NCBI GenBank assembly: GCA_965221445.1
Contig: CBDCSF010000013.1
Location: forward strand, 1,860,001 to 1,924,000
Direction of reading: 5' to 3'
DNA length: 64,000 nucleotides
Origin: MPNP01 sp965221445
GTDB lineage: Bacteria; Pseudomonadota; Alphaproteobacteria; Rhodobacterales; Rhodobacteraceae
The notes below the pieces were generated by a model. That model ran no database searches. It saw nothing but the letters and a program-made list of their open reading frames with translations, and was not told the origin of the DNA. Below are positions 37,435 through 46,580 of this stretch, one piece after another. Position 1 is the stretch's first letter. Each line of letters starts with the position of its first letter. The translations under genes and the position numbers were made by a program.

Positions 37435-38645
37435 AGCATCTGTATTTTGGCTATGTCACAGGCCCCATAATCGGTGTTTGCTGGACCTTGGTTGTTGCCA
37501 CTTCAGTTACTATCCTCATGGCCTTTGCTACTGGTGGTGCCTATCTGCCCAACTTCTGGGGTAGTGTCCTTGCAGGGTTGTTACTGGGATTGCTGACAGT
37601 TCACTTTCAAAATCTATTCATAATCATTTCGTCAGCATTTTTGCTAGCCATGGTTCTTCCATTCACAGGATTTGGGCCCCTTGCCTATGGCGAAAGCATT
37701 CCCCTCAGCATGCAAGTAATAAGCTCCCTGCTCTTCAGCATCGGTTCAGGATGGGCTTTGGTCAGATATCTGGCAGATTGTCATTGGGGCCAATTGACAA
37801 GGCATGAATTTGAGGAAATTGTTATTAGATTCTTGACGGGGTCCGGACTGGTATTCTTCACGGCAATTGTTCTAATTCCCTTTTACGTCATGGTCATGAC
37901 CAGCCTGAAGTCCCAACAGGAGTTGTTAATAAATCCCCTGGATTTCTCGTTGGAGTTTCAAAAGGGTTGGGGTTTGCTACGGAGCTATTTTGAGCTGTTT
38001 AACGACTTTAACTTCGGCAATTACATGATAACCAGTTTTGTCGTTTCGATAACTACGGTTATTATTACTTTATTGTTCAGTGTACCCGGTGCCTATGCCA
38101 TAGCAAGATTCAGATTTGCCGGTCAAGGAGCCCTTTCCCGTTCCATATTGTTGATCTACATGGTTCCCATGATCGTCCTTGCCCTACCGATTTACGTTGT
38201 ATTTTCCACAACCGGGTTGCGGAATACAATACTGGGAATCATTTTGATTTATCCGGTTACGACAATTCCAGTTGCCCTGTATATGCTGCAGGGATATTTT
38301 CGAGGATTACCCACCGAAGTTGAAGAGGCGGGCTTGATGGATGGGCTTTCCAGGCTGGTGGTGATTTGGAAAATAACTCTCCCCCTGAGTTTACCTGCCT
38401 TGGCTTCGGTTTCCTTATATGTTTTCATGATTGCCTGGAACGAATTCCTTTTGGCCTTCATGTTGTTGGATGATCCGAAAATATTTACCTTGACGAGAGG
38501 GGTCGCCATGCTCAACTCATCAGAAATTCCCCGCCAACATCTGATGGCAGGAGCGGTCGTATCCACTGTTCCCATTATTACGATTTTCATGGCTTTGGAG
38601 AGATTTATGACCAGAGGCCTCACTGCAGGCTCTGTAAAGGGATAG
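37431..38645 (+). CDS. Sugar ABC transporter permease (MalG/AglG-like), N-terminally extended
   Basis: The 404-residue protein has a MalG-type core (about 140-404) with the EAA motif EEAGLMDGLSRLVVIWKITLP, which contacts the ATPase. About 120 extra N-terminal residues form roughly four further hydrophobic segments, longer than ordinary MalG (about 290 residues). It overlaps the preceding permease gene and is followed after two bases by the glycosidase. Confidence 0.87.
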   Translation: MKHLYFGYVTGPIIGVCWTLVVATSVTILMAFATGGAYLPNFWGSVLAGLLLGLLTVHFQNLFIIISSAFLLAMVLPFTGFGPLAYGESIPLSMQVISSLLFSIGSGWALVRYLADCHWGQLTRHEFEEIVIRFLTGSGLVFFTAIVLIPFYVMVMTSLKSQQELLINPLDFSLEFQKGWGLLRSYFELFNDFNFGNYMITSFVVSITTVIITLLFSVPGAYAIARFRFAGQGALSRSILLIYMVPMIVLALPIYVVFSTTGLRNTILGIILIYPVTTIPVALYMLQGYFRGLPTEVEEAGLMDGLSRLVVIWKITLPLSLPALASVSLYVFMIAWNEFLLAFMLLDDPKIFTLTRGVAMLNSSEIPRQHLMAGAVVSTVPIITIFMALERFMTRGLTAGSVKG

Positions 38646-38647
38646 AA

Positions 38648-39892
38648 ATGTCGCTAAACGGAGATATTGACCAACAGGCCCGGGATATTTTGCTGGCTAA
38701 TGACCAGGGTGGTTATACCATCCCAACCAAGGGCCTTTACCCCCACCAATGGAACTGGGATAGTGCCATGGCCGCTTTAGGGTTTGCAGAATTTGATGTG
38801 AACAGGGCATGGCTTGAGTTGGAAACGCTTTTTTCGGGTCAATGGCCCAATGGCATGGTTCCGCACATAATCTTTCACAAACCCAGTAAAGATTACTTTC
38901 CAGGTCAAGATACTTGGGGTGGCAACAAGGGTTCGATACCATCTTCGGGAATTAGCCAACCTCCACTGGCATCCACGATGGCCAGATTTATTCATGAAAA
39001 AGACCCTGCTCTTGGCAAACAGAAACTCAAGACACTTTTTCCCAAAATGCTGGCATGGCATAAGTGGTTTGTTGCATGGCGAGGTTTCAAAGGTGCCATG
39101 ATGTCCACCCATCCATGGGAATCGGGGAGGGATAATGCCCCGGATTGGGATGCTTTGATGACCTCAATTGAACCGGTTGGACTCTTGCCCTACACGAGAA
39201 AAGATACCTCAATGGTCGAGAGTTCCATGCGACCCCGAAAATTTGATTATGACCGATACTTGTACCTTGTCTCAATTGGTAAGAAAAATGCTTGGAATGA
39301 GTGGGAACTAAGGGATTCGAACCCTTTTCGAATTGCTGATCCAGGATTAACGTTTACGGCTTTAAGAGCCGCCAGGGATTTAAAGTATCTTGGTAAAATT
39401 TTGAATTATGATACCTCAGAACTGGAAAAGGATCTCCATTTAATGGAAGAGGGATTAGATTATATCTGGAATGAGGAAGAAGCCTATTTTGATGCAAGGA
39501 ACACACGGAACCATGAGTTTTCAAGGAGTTTAACCAACGCATCATTCCTTAATTGGTATGCTGGTCATCACTCGGAGAATATGCTTCTAAAACTAAGTGA
39601 CCAGCTTTCTTTGGTTCCTTACGGAGTTGCCAGCCATGATCCACGCAGTTCCAAATTTGATCGGGAACGATATTGGAGAGGTCCGACCTGGGCAGTGGTA
39701 AATTTTCTTATAGGAACGGGTTTGGAGGAAATGAACTATGCCGAAGGGTCCGAGTTGAGAGGAAGAACAAGAGAAATGATTTTGAAAGGTGGTTTTTCGG
39801 AATATTTTGATCCGATAACCGGCGAACCGAAGGGTGGTCAATCCTTTACTTGGACTGCCGCGGTTTGGCTGGTTTGGGCGGGAAAAGGCTGA
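38648..39892 (+). CDS. GH63-like (alpha/alpha)6-barrel glycoside hydrolase
   Basis: The 414-residue protein has no signal peptide, so it acts in the cytoplasm. It shows the pattern of GH63/trehalase-like glycosidases: LYPHQWNWDSAMAALGF with an acidic residue near the active site, QWPNGMVPHIIF, HPWESGRDNAPDWD, and ERYWRGPTWAVVNF near the end. Relatives include mannosylglycerate and glucosylglycerate hydrolases. It lies inside an ABC sugar-import operon where Agl systems carry an alpha-glucosidase, so it probably hydrolyses the imported solute. The exact sugar is unknown. Confidence 0.8.
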   Translation: MSLNGDIDQQARDILLANDQGGYTIPTKGLYPHQWNWDSAMAALGFAEFDVNRAWLELETLFSGQWPNGMVPHIIFHKPSKDYFPGQDTWGGNKGSIPSSGISQPPLASTMARFIHEKDPALGKQKLKTLFPKMLAWHKWFVAWRGFKGAMMSTHPWESGRDNAPDWDALMTSIEPVGLLPYTRKDTSMVESSMRPRKFDYDRYLYLVSIGKKNAWNEWELRDSNPFRIADPGLTFTALRAARDLKYLGKILNYDTSELEKDLHLMEEGLDYIWNEEEAYFDARNTRNHEFSRSLTNASFLNWYAGHHSENMLLKLSDQLSLVPYGVASHDPRSSKFDRERYWRGPTWAVVNFLIGTGLEEMNYAEGSELRGRTREMILKGGFSEYFDPITGEPKGGQSFTWTAAVWLVWAGKG

Positions 39893-40941
39893 TGGGTGCA
39901 ATAGAACTAAAAAAGGCCGAAAAATGGTTCGGCGACATACAGGTAATCAAGGGAATAGATCTTGCTATAGAGGAAGGTGAGTTTATCGTTTTCGTTGGAC
40001 CTTCCGGGTGTGGGAAATCAACCCTGCTCAGAATGATCGGCGGATTGGAGGATACCTCCAGGGGATCAATCCTGATTGATGGAAAGAATGTAACAGATCA
40101 ACCCCCTTCAAAAAGAGGGCTATCCATGGTCTTTCAGTCCTATGCCCTCTATCCACATATGTCGGTCAAGGACAATATGGGATTTGCCCTAAAGACAGCT
40201 GGTCATCCCAAGGCGGAAATTGATGAAAAGGTCTCGGAAGCCGCAAAAATACTCAAGCTAACCGACTTTTATTCCAGGCGCCCTAAAGATCTTTCCGGTG
40301 GTCAGCGTCAGCGAGTCGCAATTGGGCGGTCTATTGTACGTGATCCTACAGCATTCCTGTTTGATGAACCGCTGTCCAATCTTGATGCCGCGCTGCGGGT
40401 TGAAATGCGGTATGAGATAGCCAAGCTCCATCGAAATCTATCCCGCACGATGATTTATGTTACCCATGATCAGGTTGAAGCAATGACCTTGGCTGACAGA
40501 ATTGTGGTTCTGGAACACGGCCAAATTGCACAGGTTGGAAAACCCAAGGATTTGTATGAAGCTCCTGAAAACATTTTTGTAGCACAATTTATCGGAAGTC
40601 CAAAAATGAATATGTTGGACTGCTCAACAAGCGAAGGCAGTTTTGCCTTGGCAAACGGTCGCAAGGGACCATTCCACGGTTCAAGTGCAGCCAGCAGGTT
40701 GGGGATCCGGCCAGAACATATCAGTATCGGTAAACCAGGGGAAGGTAATTGTGACGGATTGGTCGATATAATCGAATTTTTGGGTGCGGACACATTTGTC
40801 GTATTTGATTGCGGAGATTGTGGAACACTTACAGTCAGGGTTCCTGGAGGATTTTCATCTCAAATTGATGATGTTCGTGGTTTAACTTTCAAGGAAGACA
40901 AACTACATTTTTTTGATGAAAACGGCTTACGGGTAAGATAG
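39892..40941 (+). CDS. Sugar ABC transporter ATPase (UgpC/MalK/AglK type)
   Basis: The ATPase has Walker A GPSGCGKST, the Q loop in FQSYALYPHM, the signature LSGGQRQRVAIGRS, Walker B FLFDEP, the H loop in YVTHDQ, and a C-terminal TOBE region with GIRPEH. The start ATG at 39892 overlaps the glycosidase stop by one base. It energises the two permeases encoded upstream. Confidence 0.93.
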   Translation: MGAIELKKAEKWFGDIQVIKGIDLAIEEGEFIVFVGPSGCGKSTLLRMIGGLEDTSRGSILIDGKNVTDQPPSKRGLSMVFQSYALYPHMSVKDNMGFALKTAGHPKAEIDEKVSEAAKILKLTDFYSRRPKDLSGGQRQRVAIGRSIVRDPTAFLFDEPLSNLDAALRVEMRYEIAKLHRNLSRTMIYVTHDQVEAMTLADRIVVLEHGQIAQVGKPKDLYEAPENIFVAQFIGSPKMNMLDCSTSEGSFALANGRKGPFHGSSAASRLGIRPEHISIGKPGEGNCDGLVDIIEFLGADTFVVFDCGDCGTLTVRVPGGFSSQIDDVRGLTFKEDKLHFFDENGLRVR

Positions 40942-41045
40942 TAAGGCAAAACTTTCAGATTTACCTATTTTTCAAAATAGCATATTAGTCTCCGGTGGAC
41001 CTTCATGGTTCAGAGAAGCATTTGGTTTGAGGTTGAAATAATTTG

Positions 41046-41870
41046 ATGCAACTGTTTGCCAGGAAAAAGTTGAACAAGGACCGTATCACTCTGCATGAAA
41101 AGCAGGATTATACCGAAATGGCCAAGGCAGGTCAGGTAGCAGCCAGAATTCTGGATGATCTTTGTGATCAGGTTGAACCAGGCGTTAAGACTATAGAGTT
41201 GGATCAATTTATCTCGGACAAGATCAAGGAATACAAGGTTGAATCTGCAACAATAGGATACCGGGGATACCAGCATGCTTCATGTATTTCAGTAAATCAT
41301 GTAGTCTGTCACGGTATTCCAAGTACGAAAACACTGGTTTCAGGTGATATCCTGAACATTGATGTAACGATTATCAGGAACGGCTGGTATGGTGATAGCT
41401 CCAGAATGTATGTTTCTGGAAAACCAAACCTGAAAGCACTCAGGCTGATTGAAGTTACTCACGATGCCCTGATGATTGGATTGGAAAAAATACGTCCAGG
41501 AAATACCTTTGGAGATTTGGGATGGGCTATTCAGCAATATGCACAGAGCCATCGTATGACAGTGGTCAGAGATTTTTGTGGACATGGCATAGGTCGGGCA
41601 TTTCATGAGGAACCCAACGTTCTCCATTTTGGCCGGCCGGGTACGGGACCTGTATTTGAAGAAGGTATGTTTTTTACGGTAGAACCCATGATCAATTTGG
41701 GCAGACCAGGAACAAAGCTACTTCCTGATGGTTGGACGGCTGTTACCCAAGACAGGTCATTATCGGCCCAATTCGAGCACACCATTGGAGTAACATCTAC
41801 AGGAATTGAGATATTCACCCTATCACCCGGGGACAAATTTTACCCGACAAATTTTCAAACAAGAGCCTGA
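41046..41870 (+). CDS. map: Type I methionine aminopeptidase
   Basis: The protein carries all metal ligands of type I Map: the Asp of LNIDVT, the Asp of YGDSSRM, the His of GHGIGRAFHE, the Glu of TVEPM and the Glu of FEHT. It removes the initiator Met from new proteins. Length is about 274 residues. The ATG at 41046 is preferred over a TTG three bases earlier. A single gene with no close partner. Confidence 0.95.
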   Translation: MQLFARKKLNKDRITLHEKQDYTEMAKAGQVAARILDDLCDQVEPGVKTIELDQFISDKIKEYKVESATIGYRGYQHASCISVNHVVCHGIPSTKTLVSGDILNIDVTIIRNGWYGDSSRMYVSGKPNLKALRLIEVTHDALMIGLEKIRPGNTFGDLGWAIQQYAQSHRMTVVRDFCGHGIGRAFHEEPNVLHFGRPGTGPVFEEGMFFTVEPMINLGRPGTKLLPDGWTAVTQDRSLSAQFEHTIGVTSTGIEIFTLSPGDKFYPTNFQTRA

Positions 41871-42275
41871 ATCTCTCATTAGGCCTAAGCTAACCATCGA
41901 GGTTGGTTCAGTGTTCAAATCAGAATATGGGAACTCTTATGGGCCATAAGAATCCCCCAGAATATCATTTGATTAATTTGATCAACCAAATTGACATTTA
42001 CCATCAAACCCGAGTTTACTGAAATGGAACTTATTTATTTAAGTTCAATTCCCTTGGCTGGATCATCGCATAACCCCAAAATAAATGTTTGCAGTTACAG
42101 AATAAAAAATTGGTAGTTGATAGAATTTGGTAATATATTGAGGTAGCATAAGATTGAAAATTCTTACCCCTGAAAGCATGTCTTAAAAGAGATATTTTCT
42201 CATTTAGTAGAAATAATCGCAAAAAAAAGTAATTATTTGCCATAACTAAGTAATTATTTTCACTTTAGGAGAAAA
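41871..42275. other. Gene-free gap before the RloB defence module, with inverted repeats
   Basis: No gene is seen in these 405 bases. There is a perfect inverted repeat TCTTATG-GGC-CATAAGA at 41935-41951 and another, AATTTG...CAAATT, near 41979. The right part becomes strongly AT-rich. No T run follows the first repeat, so it may be an operator rather than a terminator. The gap likely holds the promoter of the ATPase-RloB operon. Confidence 0.5.
42227..42259. repeat. Two 12-base direct repeats 21 bases apart before the RloB operon
   Basis: AAGTAATTATTT occurs at 42227-42238 and again at 42248-42259, a spacing of 21 bases or about two DNA turns. They lie 17-49 bases before the ATG of the ATPase gene, just upstream of its AGGAG site. 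Same-face spacing suggests a repressor binding site, but this is unproven and the repeats are AT-rich. Confidence 0.5.
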
Positions 42276-43628
42276 ATGATGTTGGTTAAATTTACTCTCA
42301 AAAATTGGATGTCCTTCCGTGAAGAAGTCACATTTTCAATGGCAACCACCAGAGAACGGCAACATAAAGAAAGAATTCCTAAGTTAGGAAAATTTAGAAA
42401 AGGGGTACTACCTATTGCGGTAATTTATGGCGGAAACGCCTCTGGCAAATCCAATTTTTTTGAAGCTTTTCGATTTGCCAAGAGGTTAGTTGTCAAAGGA
42501 TCTCAGCCTGAAAATTTGATCCCGGTTGAACCATTTCGACTAGACTCAGAAAGCGCTGGAAAACCTTCAAGATTTTGTTTTGTTTTGTACACCAACGAAT
42601 CCTTATATGAGTTTTGTTTTGTGGTGAATCGTACAACAATATTAGAGGAGAAACTTGTTTTAATAAACAGTTCGAGCGAAAAAGTGCTCTATCATCGCCG
42701 GGCAGAAAATCAAGATCCTTGCTTTCATAATACATTGAAAAAAAATCTTGCCCTCAGGATAGTTTTCAATGGAACCCGAGAAAATCAACTTTTCCTTACC
42801 AATTCAGTCTCCCAAAAGATTGATAATTTCTTACCAGTTTATAACTGGTTTAAGGACACTCTTGAATTGGTTGGCACAAGTTCACGTTTCGGACCATTTC
42901 ATCGGGTTTTTGATGAAGGAGATCTGATCAACTCGTTCATGAATGAATCGTTATCACAACTTGATACAGGAATCAATCGTTTAGGTGGCGAGGAGATACC
43001 GATTGCAAACCTTCCAGTTCCCAAACCCATGATGAATGAATTAATGGAAACCGTTAAAGAAGGTGAGGTTGATGCTTTTATTGAACTACCTAACGATCGA
43101 ATTTTTGTGTCCCGTGTGGGGGATGAATTAATTGCAAAAAAACTGGTGACTTTTCATCAGAAAGATGACGGTACGGAAGCCAAATTTATGATCAGTAATG
43201 AATCAGACGGCTCAAAACGATTAATTGATTTACTCCCGGCTATTTTTGAAATTATAACTCAAACTAGGAATAGGGTCTTTGTAATAGATGAGTTTGACCG
43301 TAGTTTACACACGATACTGTCACGTTCTTTACTTGAAACGTTTCTAAGTAATTGTTCAAATGCAACCAGATCACAACTGTTGCTTACCACACATGATGTC
43401 TTACTCATGGATCAAACATTTATTCGTCGTGATGAGATGTGGGTTACTGAAAGAAATTCATCTGGGAACTCATCCCTGTACTCTCTTAGTGAATTTGAAG
43501 ACATTAGATACGACAAGGGTATACGAAAAAGTTACCTGAATGGACGAATGGGCGGAGTTCCAAATATTTTTATGGGTGAAACTTTAAATTACTCTAAACA
43601 GAGTATCAATGGGACTGATATGAACTGA
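42276..43628 (+). CDS. ATPase of an RloB/AbiL-like defence module
   Basis: The 450-residue protein is an OLD/SMC-like AAA ATPase. Walker A is at residues 52-59 (GGNASGKS), Walker B near 336-340 (VIDEF), and the H-loop in LLTTHDVLL. The N-terminus LVKFTLKNWMSFREEVTFSM is typical of the AAA_15/AAA_21 proteins that pair with RloB. The ATGATG start follows TTTAGGAGA. It overlaps the RloB gene in a TGATG junction. This pair matches the AbiLi-AbiLii architecture of phage defence by abortive infection. Confidence 0.82.
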   Translation: MMLVKFTLKNWMSFREEVTFSMATTRERQHKERIPKLGKFRKGVLPIAVIYGGNASGKSNFFEAFRFAKRLVVKGSQPENLIPVEPFRLDSESAGKPSRFCFVLYTNESLYEFCFVVNRTTILEEKLVLINSSSEKVLYHRRAENQDPCFHNTLKKNLALRIVFNGTRENQLFLTNSVSQKIDNFLPVYNWFKDTLELVGTSSRFGPFHRVFDEGDLINSFMNESLSQLDTGINRLGGEEIPIANLPVPKPMMNELMETVKEGEVDAFIELPNDRIFVSRVGDELIAKKLVTFHQKDDGTEAKFMISNESDGSKRLIDLLPAIFEIITQTRNRVFVIDEFDRSLHTILSRSLLETFLSNCSNATRSQLLLTTHDVLLMDQTFIRRDEMWVTERNSSGNSSLYSLSEFEDIRYDKGIRKSYLNGRMGGVPNIFMGETLNYSKQSINGTDMN

Positions 43629-44215
43629 TGTCAACTGGGCAGGATTCATTTCAAAGGCCTCCTAGAAAGCGCAGGTATAAGCAGATGTTTGTAATTGCTT
43701 CCGAAGGTGAAAAAACCGAACCCACATATTTCAAATGCATAAGTTATTTTAATAATGAGATTTGTTTTAAAATCATTAAAAGACTGGGGAGCTCCCCATT
43801 CCAAGTTCTTAAACAAATGAAGACAAGTCTTTCCAAATTAAAATTGGAATCATCCGATGAAGCTTGGTTAGTAATCGACAAGGATCAATGGCCAGAAAAT
43901 CAATTGAATGAGTTATCACAGTGGACTAAGGAAAAAGCAAATTATTTCCTTGCCCTAAGTAACCCTAATTTTGAGTATTGGTTACTTCTCCATTTTGAAG
44001 ATGGTAAGGGTATATCGTCTGTTCAAGATTGCAAAAGAAGGTTGAAGAAACATCTTCGAAACTACAACAAAGTGATCCATGAGAATCAATTCAAGCGAAT
44101 AGAGATTTTGGATGCAGTTGAACGTGCTTCCAAACGAGATACACATTCAAGTAGTCCACAGCATGTGTTTGGAAGTACAACGGTGTACAAACTAGTAGAA
44201 AAAATCGTCAAATAA
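43628..44215 (+). CDS. RloB-family protein (AbiLii-like effector)
   Basis: The 195-residue protein has the RloB pattern: FVIASEGEKTEPTYF with E26, an acidic VIDKDQW with D84 and D86, and LSNPNFEYWLLLHF. The acidic residues resemble a TOPRIM-type nuclease active site. It is probably the effector of the module and its partner is the ATPase upstream. Phage defence is inferred from family and pairing. Confidence 0.82.
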   Translation: MSTGQDSFQRPPRKRRYKQMFVIASEGEKTEPTYFKCISYFNNEICFKIIKRLGSSPFQVLKQMKTSLSKLKLESSDEAWLVIDKDQWPENQLNELSQWTKEKANYFLALSNPNFEYWLLLHFEDGKGISSVQDCKRRLKKHLRNYNKVIHENQFKRIEILDAVERASKRDTHSSSPQHVFGSTTVYKLVEKIVK

Positions 44216-44437
44216 TAAATAAGGCGTCATTTGATTCCAGATAAACAAATGCTCGCCATTGAATTAACCATGGAAATATTCAATCTGATGATCATTGTTA
44301 TGCAGACACTCAGGAAGCTAAACCTTGTTTTCCCATGGCAAAATTTACAAACCTGAGTACGAGTATCGGGTTGAATTCACACAAATTTTTCTAAACATTG
44401 CACATTATTAGAAATCTACAATTCGGGAGGTTAATAA

Positions 44438-45433
44438 ATGAGAATTAAACAGATTACAGCCTATGCCATGGCTTTGTTGCTGATGGGGAGTGTTGTTTCA
44501 CAAGCTGATACAATGATCGAACCCCCAGACGGTTTTGGAAAGAGACCCCTGACAATGATCGTACCCTTTGGTTCGGGTGGCGGTTCAGACCAGCTTGCGA
44601 GAGCTATGGCCAAGGCAATGGGCGAAGTTGGAGGTCTGGATTTCCAGGTTGTGAACAAACCAGGGGGTGGTGGTACATCCGCCATACCGGATTTCATGCT
44701 CGCCCCAGCAGACGGATATACCGTGCTTGAACATATTGACAATGCCATATCAGCCTATGCTGCAGGGGATATTTCAGAGAATCCTGCAGTTGATTGGATT
44801 CCCTTATGCATGACCCAAATTACCTTTAGCCAAATCTATATTAGGGGTGATGAAGACAGGTTTACTGATTGGGCAAGCTTTGAAGCTTTTGCCAAAGCCA
44901 ACCCAGGAGATGTATCCATGGCCAATCTGGGAAAAATAGGATCAATGGAACTTGTTGTCATGGACCAACTGCAATCGGCTTTGGGTATAGAGGTTAACCA
45001 GATTGCTTATGATAAACCAGCCGAACGGTATGGCGCATTGATTGGTGGTCACGTTGATGTCCTTTTTGAACAGCCGGGTGATGTCAGGAGTTTTCTGGAT
45101 TCAGGTGAAATGATACCTATCCTGACCATTTTTGGGGAGCGTCCCTCAGCCTTTGCCGATGTACCTACCCATAAAGAAGTTGGTGCTGATTTTGATGCCT
45201 TGACCAGGTTCCGAGGATTTTATGTCAAGAACGGTGTTCCCGAAAACATTGTAGCATTTCTCTCTGAAGCTTGTGCAGCTGGATTTAATACTGATGACTA
45301 TCAGGAATTCAATAGAAGCAAATATATGCACCTCATTGACAGTTTCAGAGATACCGAAGGTTCAATAACCCTCATCAATGATGCGGTCAAGACTTACCAG
45401 GACATGTACAAGGTACTTGGAATTGGCAACTGA
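44438..45433 (+). CDS. tctC: Tripartite tricarboxylate transporter substrate-binding protein TctC
   Basis: The 331-residue protein has a signal peptide (about 1-23, ending VSQA). It has the TctC-type VPFGSGGGSDQLARAMAKAM and VNKPGGGGTSAIPDFM segments. It captures a small organic acid in the periplasm for TctAB. A strong GGGAGG site precedes the ATG. A factor-independent terminator follows before tctB. Confidence 0.9.
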   Translation: MRIKQITAYAMALLLMGSVVSQADTMIEPPDGFGKRPLTMIVPFGSGGGSDQLARAMAKAMGEVGGLDFQVVNKPGGGGTSAIPDFMLAPADGYTVLEHIDNAISAYAAGDISENPAVDWIPLCMTQITFSQIYIRGDEDRFTDWASFEAFAKANPGDVSMANLGKIGSMELVVMDQLQSALGIEVNQIAYDKPAERYGALIGGHVDVLFEQPGDVRSFLDSGEMIPILTIFGERPSAFADVPTHKEVGADFDALTRFRGFYVKNGVPENIVAFLSEACAAGFNTDDYQEFNRSKYMHLIDSFRDTEGSITLINDAVKTYQDMYKVLGIGN

Positions 45434-45448
45434 TTAATCTTAAATAAG

Positions 45449-45475
45449 AGGAGGGTGGAACCCACCCTCCTTTTT
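45449..45475 (+). terminator. Rho-independent terminator/attenuator between tctC and tctB
   Basis: AGGAGGGTGG, loop AAC, then CCACCCTCCT form a perfect ten-base stem that is followed by a T run. It lies 15 bases after the tctC stop and 25 bases before tctB. It probably lowers tctBA expression relative to the abundant binding protein. Confidence 0.9.
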
Positions 45476-45499
45476 CAAAATAAAACTTGTCTGAACCTC

Positions 45500-46078
45500 A
45501 TGGTTGCTCAAAATTCCACAACAGCATCCTTCTTGAGGAAAGCATACCTCAAGCCCTTGGCTGAATGGCTAATGTGGATGGTTTTGGTTCTAATAGCTCT
45601 CTCGCAAGTCAATAATTTCAGCCAGGAAATTGCTGCGTATAAATTTGATGCTGATGGTTGGCCGATTACCATTATCCTGGCCCTGGGCACCGGAGCAACC
45701 TTGCAGTTTTTGTTCCAGATTTTGAGTGTTAGAGCTGGTGGAACAGAGCCAGCAATACAAGCTCCTCCAGAAAAAAAGTCCGAAACCAGCCGGGAAACCA
45801 AATTAATCAATATTGCCATTTTCCTACTGCCCTTTGTGTATCTCTTCTTCGCCCCAAGAATGGGAATATATTTTATTACCCCAATTTTTATCATTTCACT
45901 GCTTTTGTTACTAAAAGTCAGGTCAATCAAAGCCCTTTTGGGTATAACAGCATTAACCTATCTGTTGTTGCTGCTGGTATTTACCCGGTTCTTTTATGTT
46001 GCTCTGCCTGTCGGTAGATGGGAATACTTTTATGACTTTAACAACTGGATTATCGTTGTTTCAAGGATTGGACTGTAA
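45500..46078 (+). CDS. tctB: Tripartite tricarboxylate transporter small subunit TctB
   Basis: The protein of about 192 residues has four hydrophobic segments and fits TctB in size and place. The frame extends to a GTG at 45455 inside the terminator, so the ATG at 45500 is preferred. It should form the membrane part with TctA, whose gene lies 920 bases downstream beyond a decayed hipBA remnant. Confidence 0.8.
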   Translation: MVAQNSTTASFLRKAYLKPLAEWLMWMVLVLIALSQVNNFSQEIAAYKFDADGWPITIILALGTGATLQFLFQILSVRAGGTEPAIQAPPEKKSETSRETKLINIAIFLLPFVYLFFAPRMGIYFITPIFIISLLLLLKVRSIKALLGITALTYLLLLLVFTRFFYVALPVGRWEYFYDFNNWIIVVSRIGL

Positions 46079-46245
46079 CTACAAATCTCTCCCAGCCCAC
46101 TGAGCCTTTAGGCATCTTGTTTAAATCACTATTACATTGTTTAATCAATCGCATGTGATATTTTTTTTCAAGTTAAACACCATGAAACAATCATAATTGA
46201 TATTTATTTTGCGTAATTAGGCTAAAAAGTACCACAGGTGGCATA

Positions 46246-46580
46246 ATGAAAATTACCATTTACAACCCAGAAACCGAGATTTTAAATGAACTCGCCCAAC
46301 GTCTGGCAAGACTTCGAAAGGTACAAGGTTTCACGCAGGTAGAGTTGGCAAAAGAAGCTGTAAAGGCGTGGCCACACTCCGCCGAATTGAAGCCGGTCAG
46401 GACATCCAGCTTGTAACTTGGCTAAAAATTCTCAAGGTATTGGTCAGGACTTCAGCCATTGAAGCACTCCTGCCAGAAACATTCAATTCTCCCAGGGCTG
46501 AAGCCCTTGCAGGAAAATCGAGAAAACGCAAAAAAGCACCTTCTCAAAATTGGATTGTTTGGGGAGATGAAACCCGATGA
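46246..46580 (+). pseudogene. Frameshifted HipB-like HTH antitoxin remnant
   Basis: From ATG 46246 the frame gives an HTH_XRE start (LAQRLARLRKVQGFTQVELAKEA) that breaks at about 46360. A second frame from 46368 continues with VATLRRIEAGQDIQLVTWLKIL, the rest of the same domain. One missing base, probably G in GCTGGTAAA, explains the break. The end overlaps the HipA-like frame by an ATGA. So it is a HipB-type antitoxin gene disabled by a one-base deletion. Confidence 0.75.

Noticed and set aside
39306..39330. A T-loop-like GGGATTCGAACCC on the plus strand
   Set aside because: It lies inside the GH63-like coding region, and no acceptor, D or anticodon arms are found around it on either strand, so it is not a tRNA gene.
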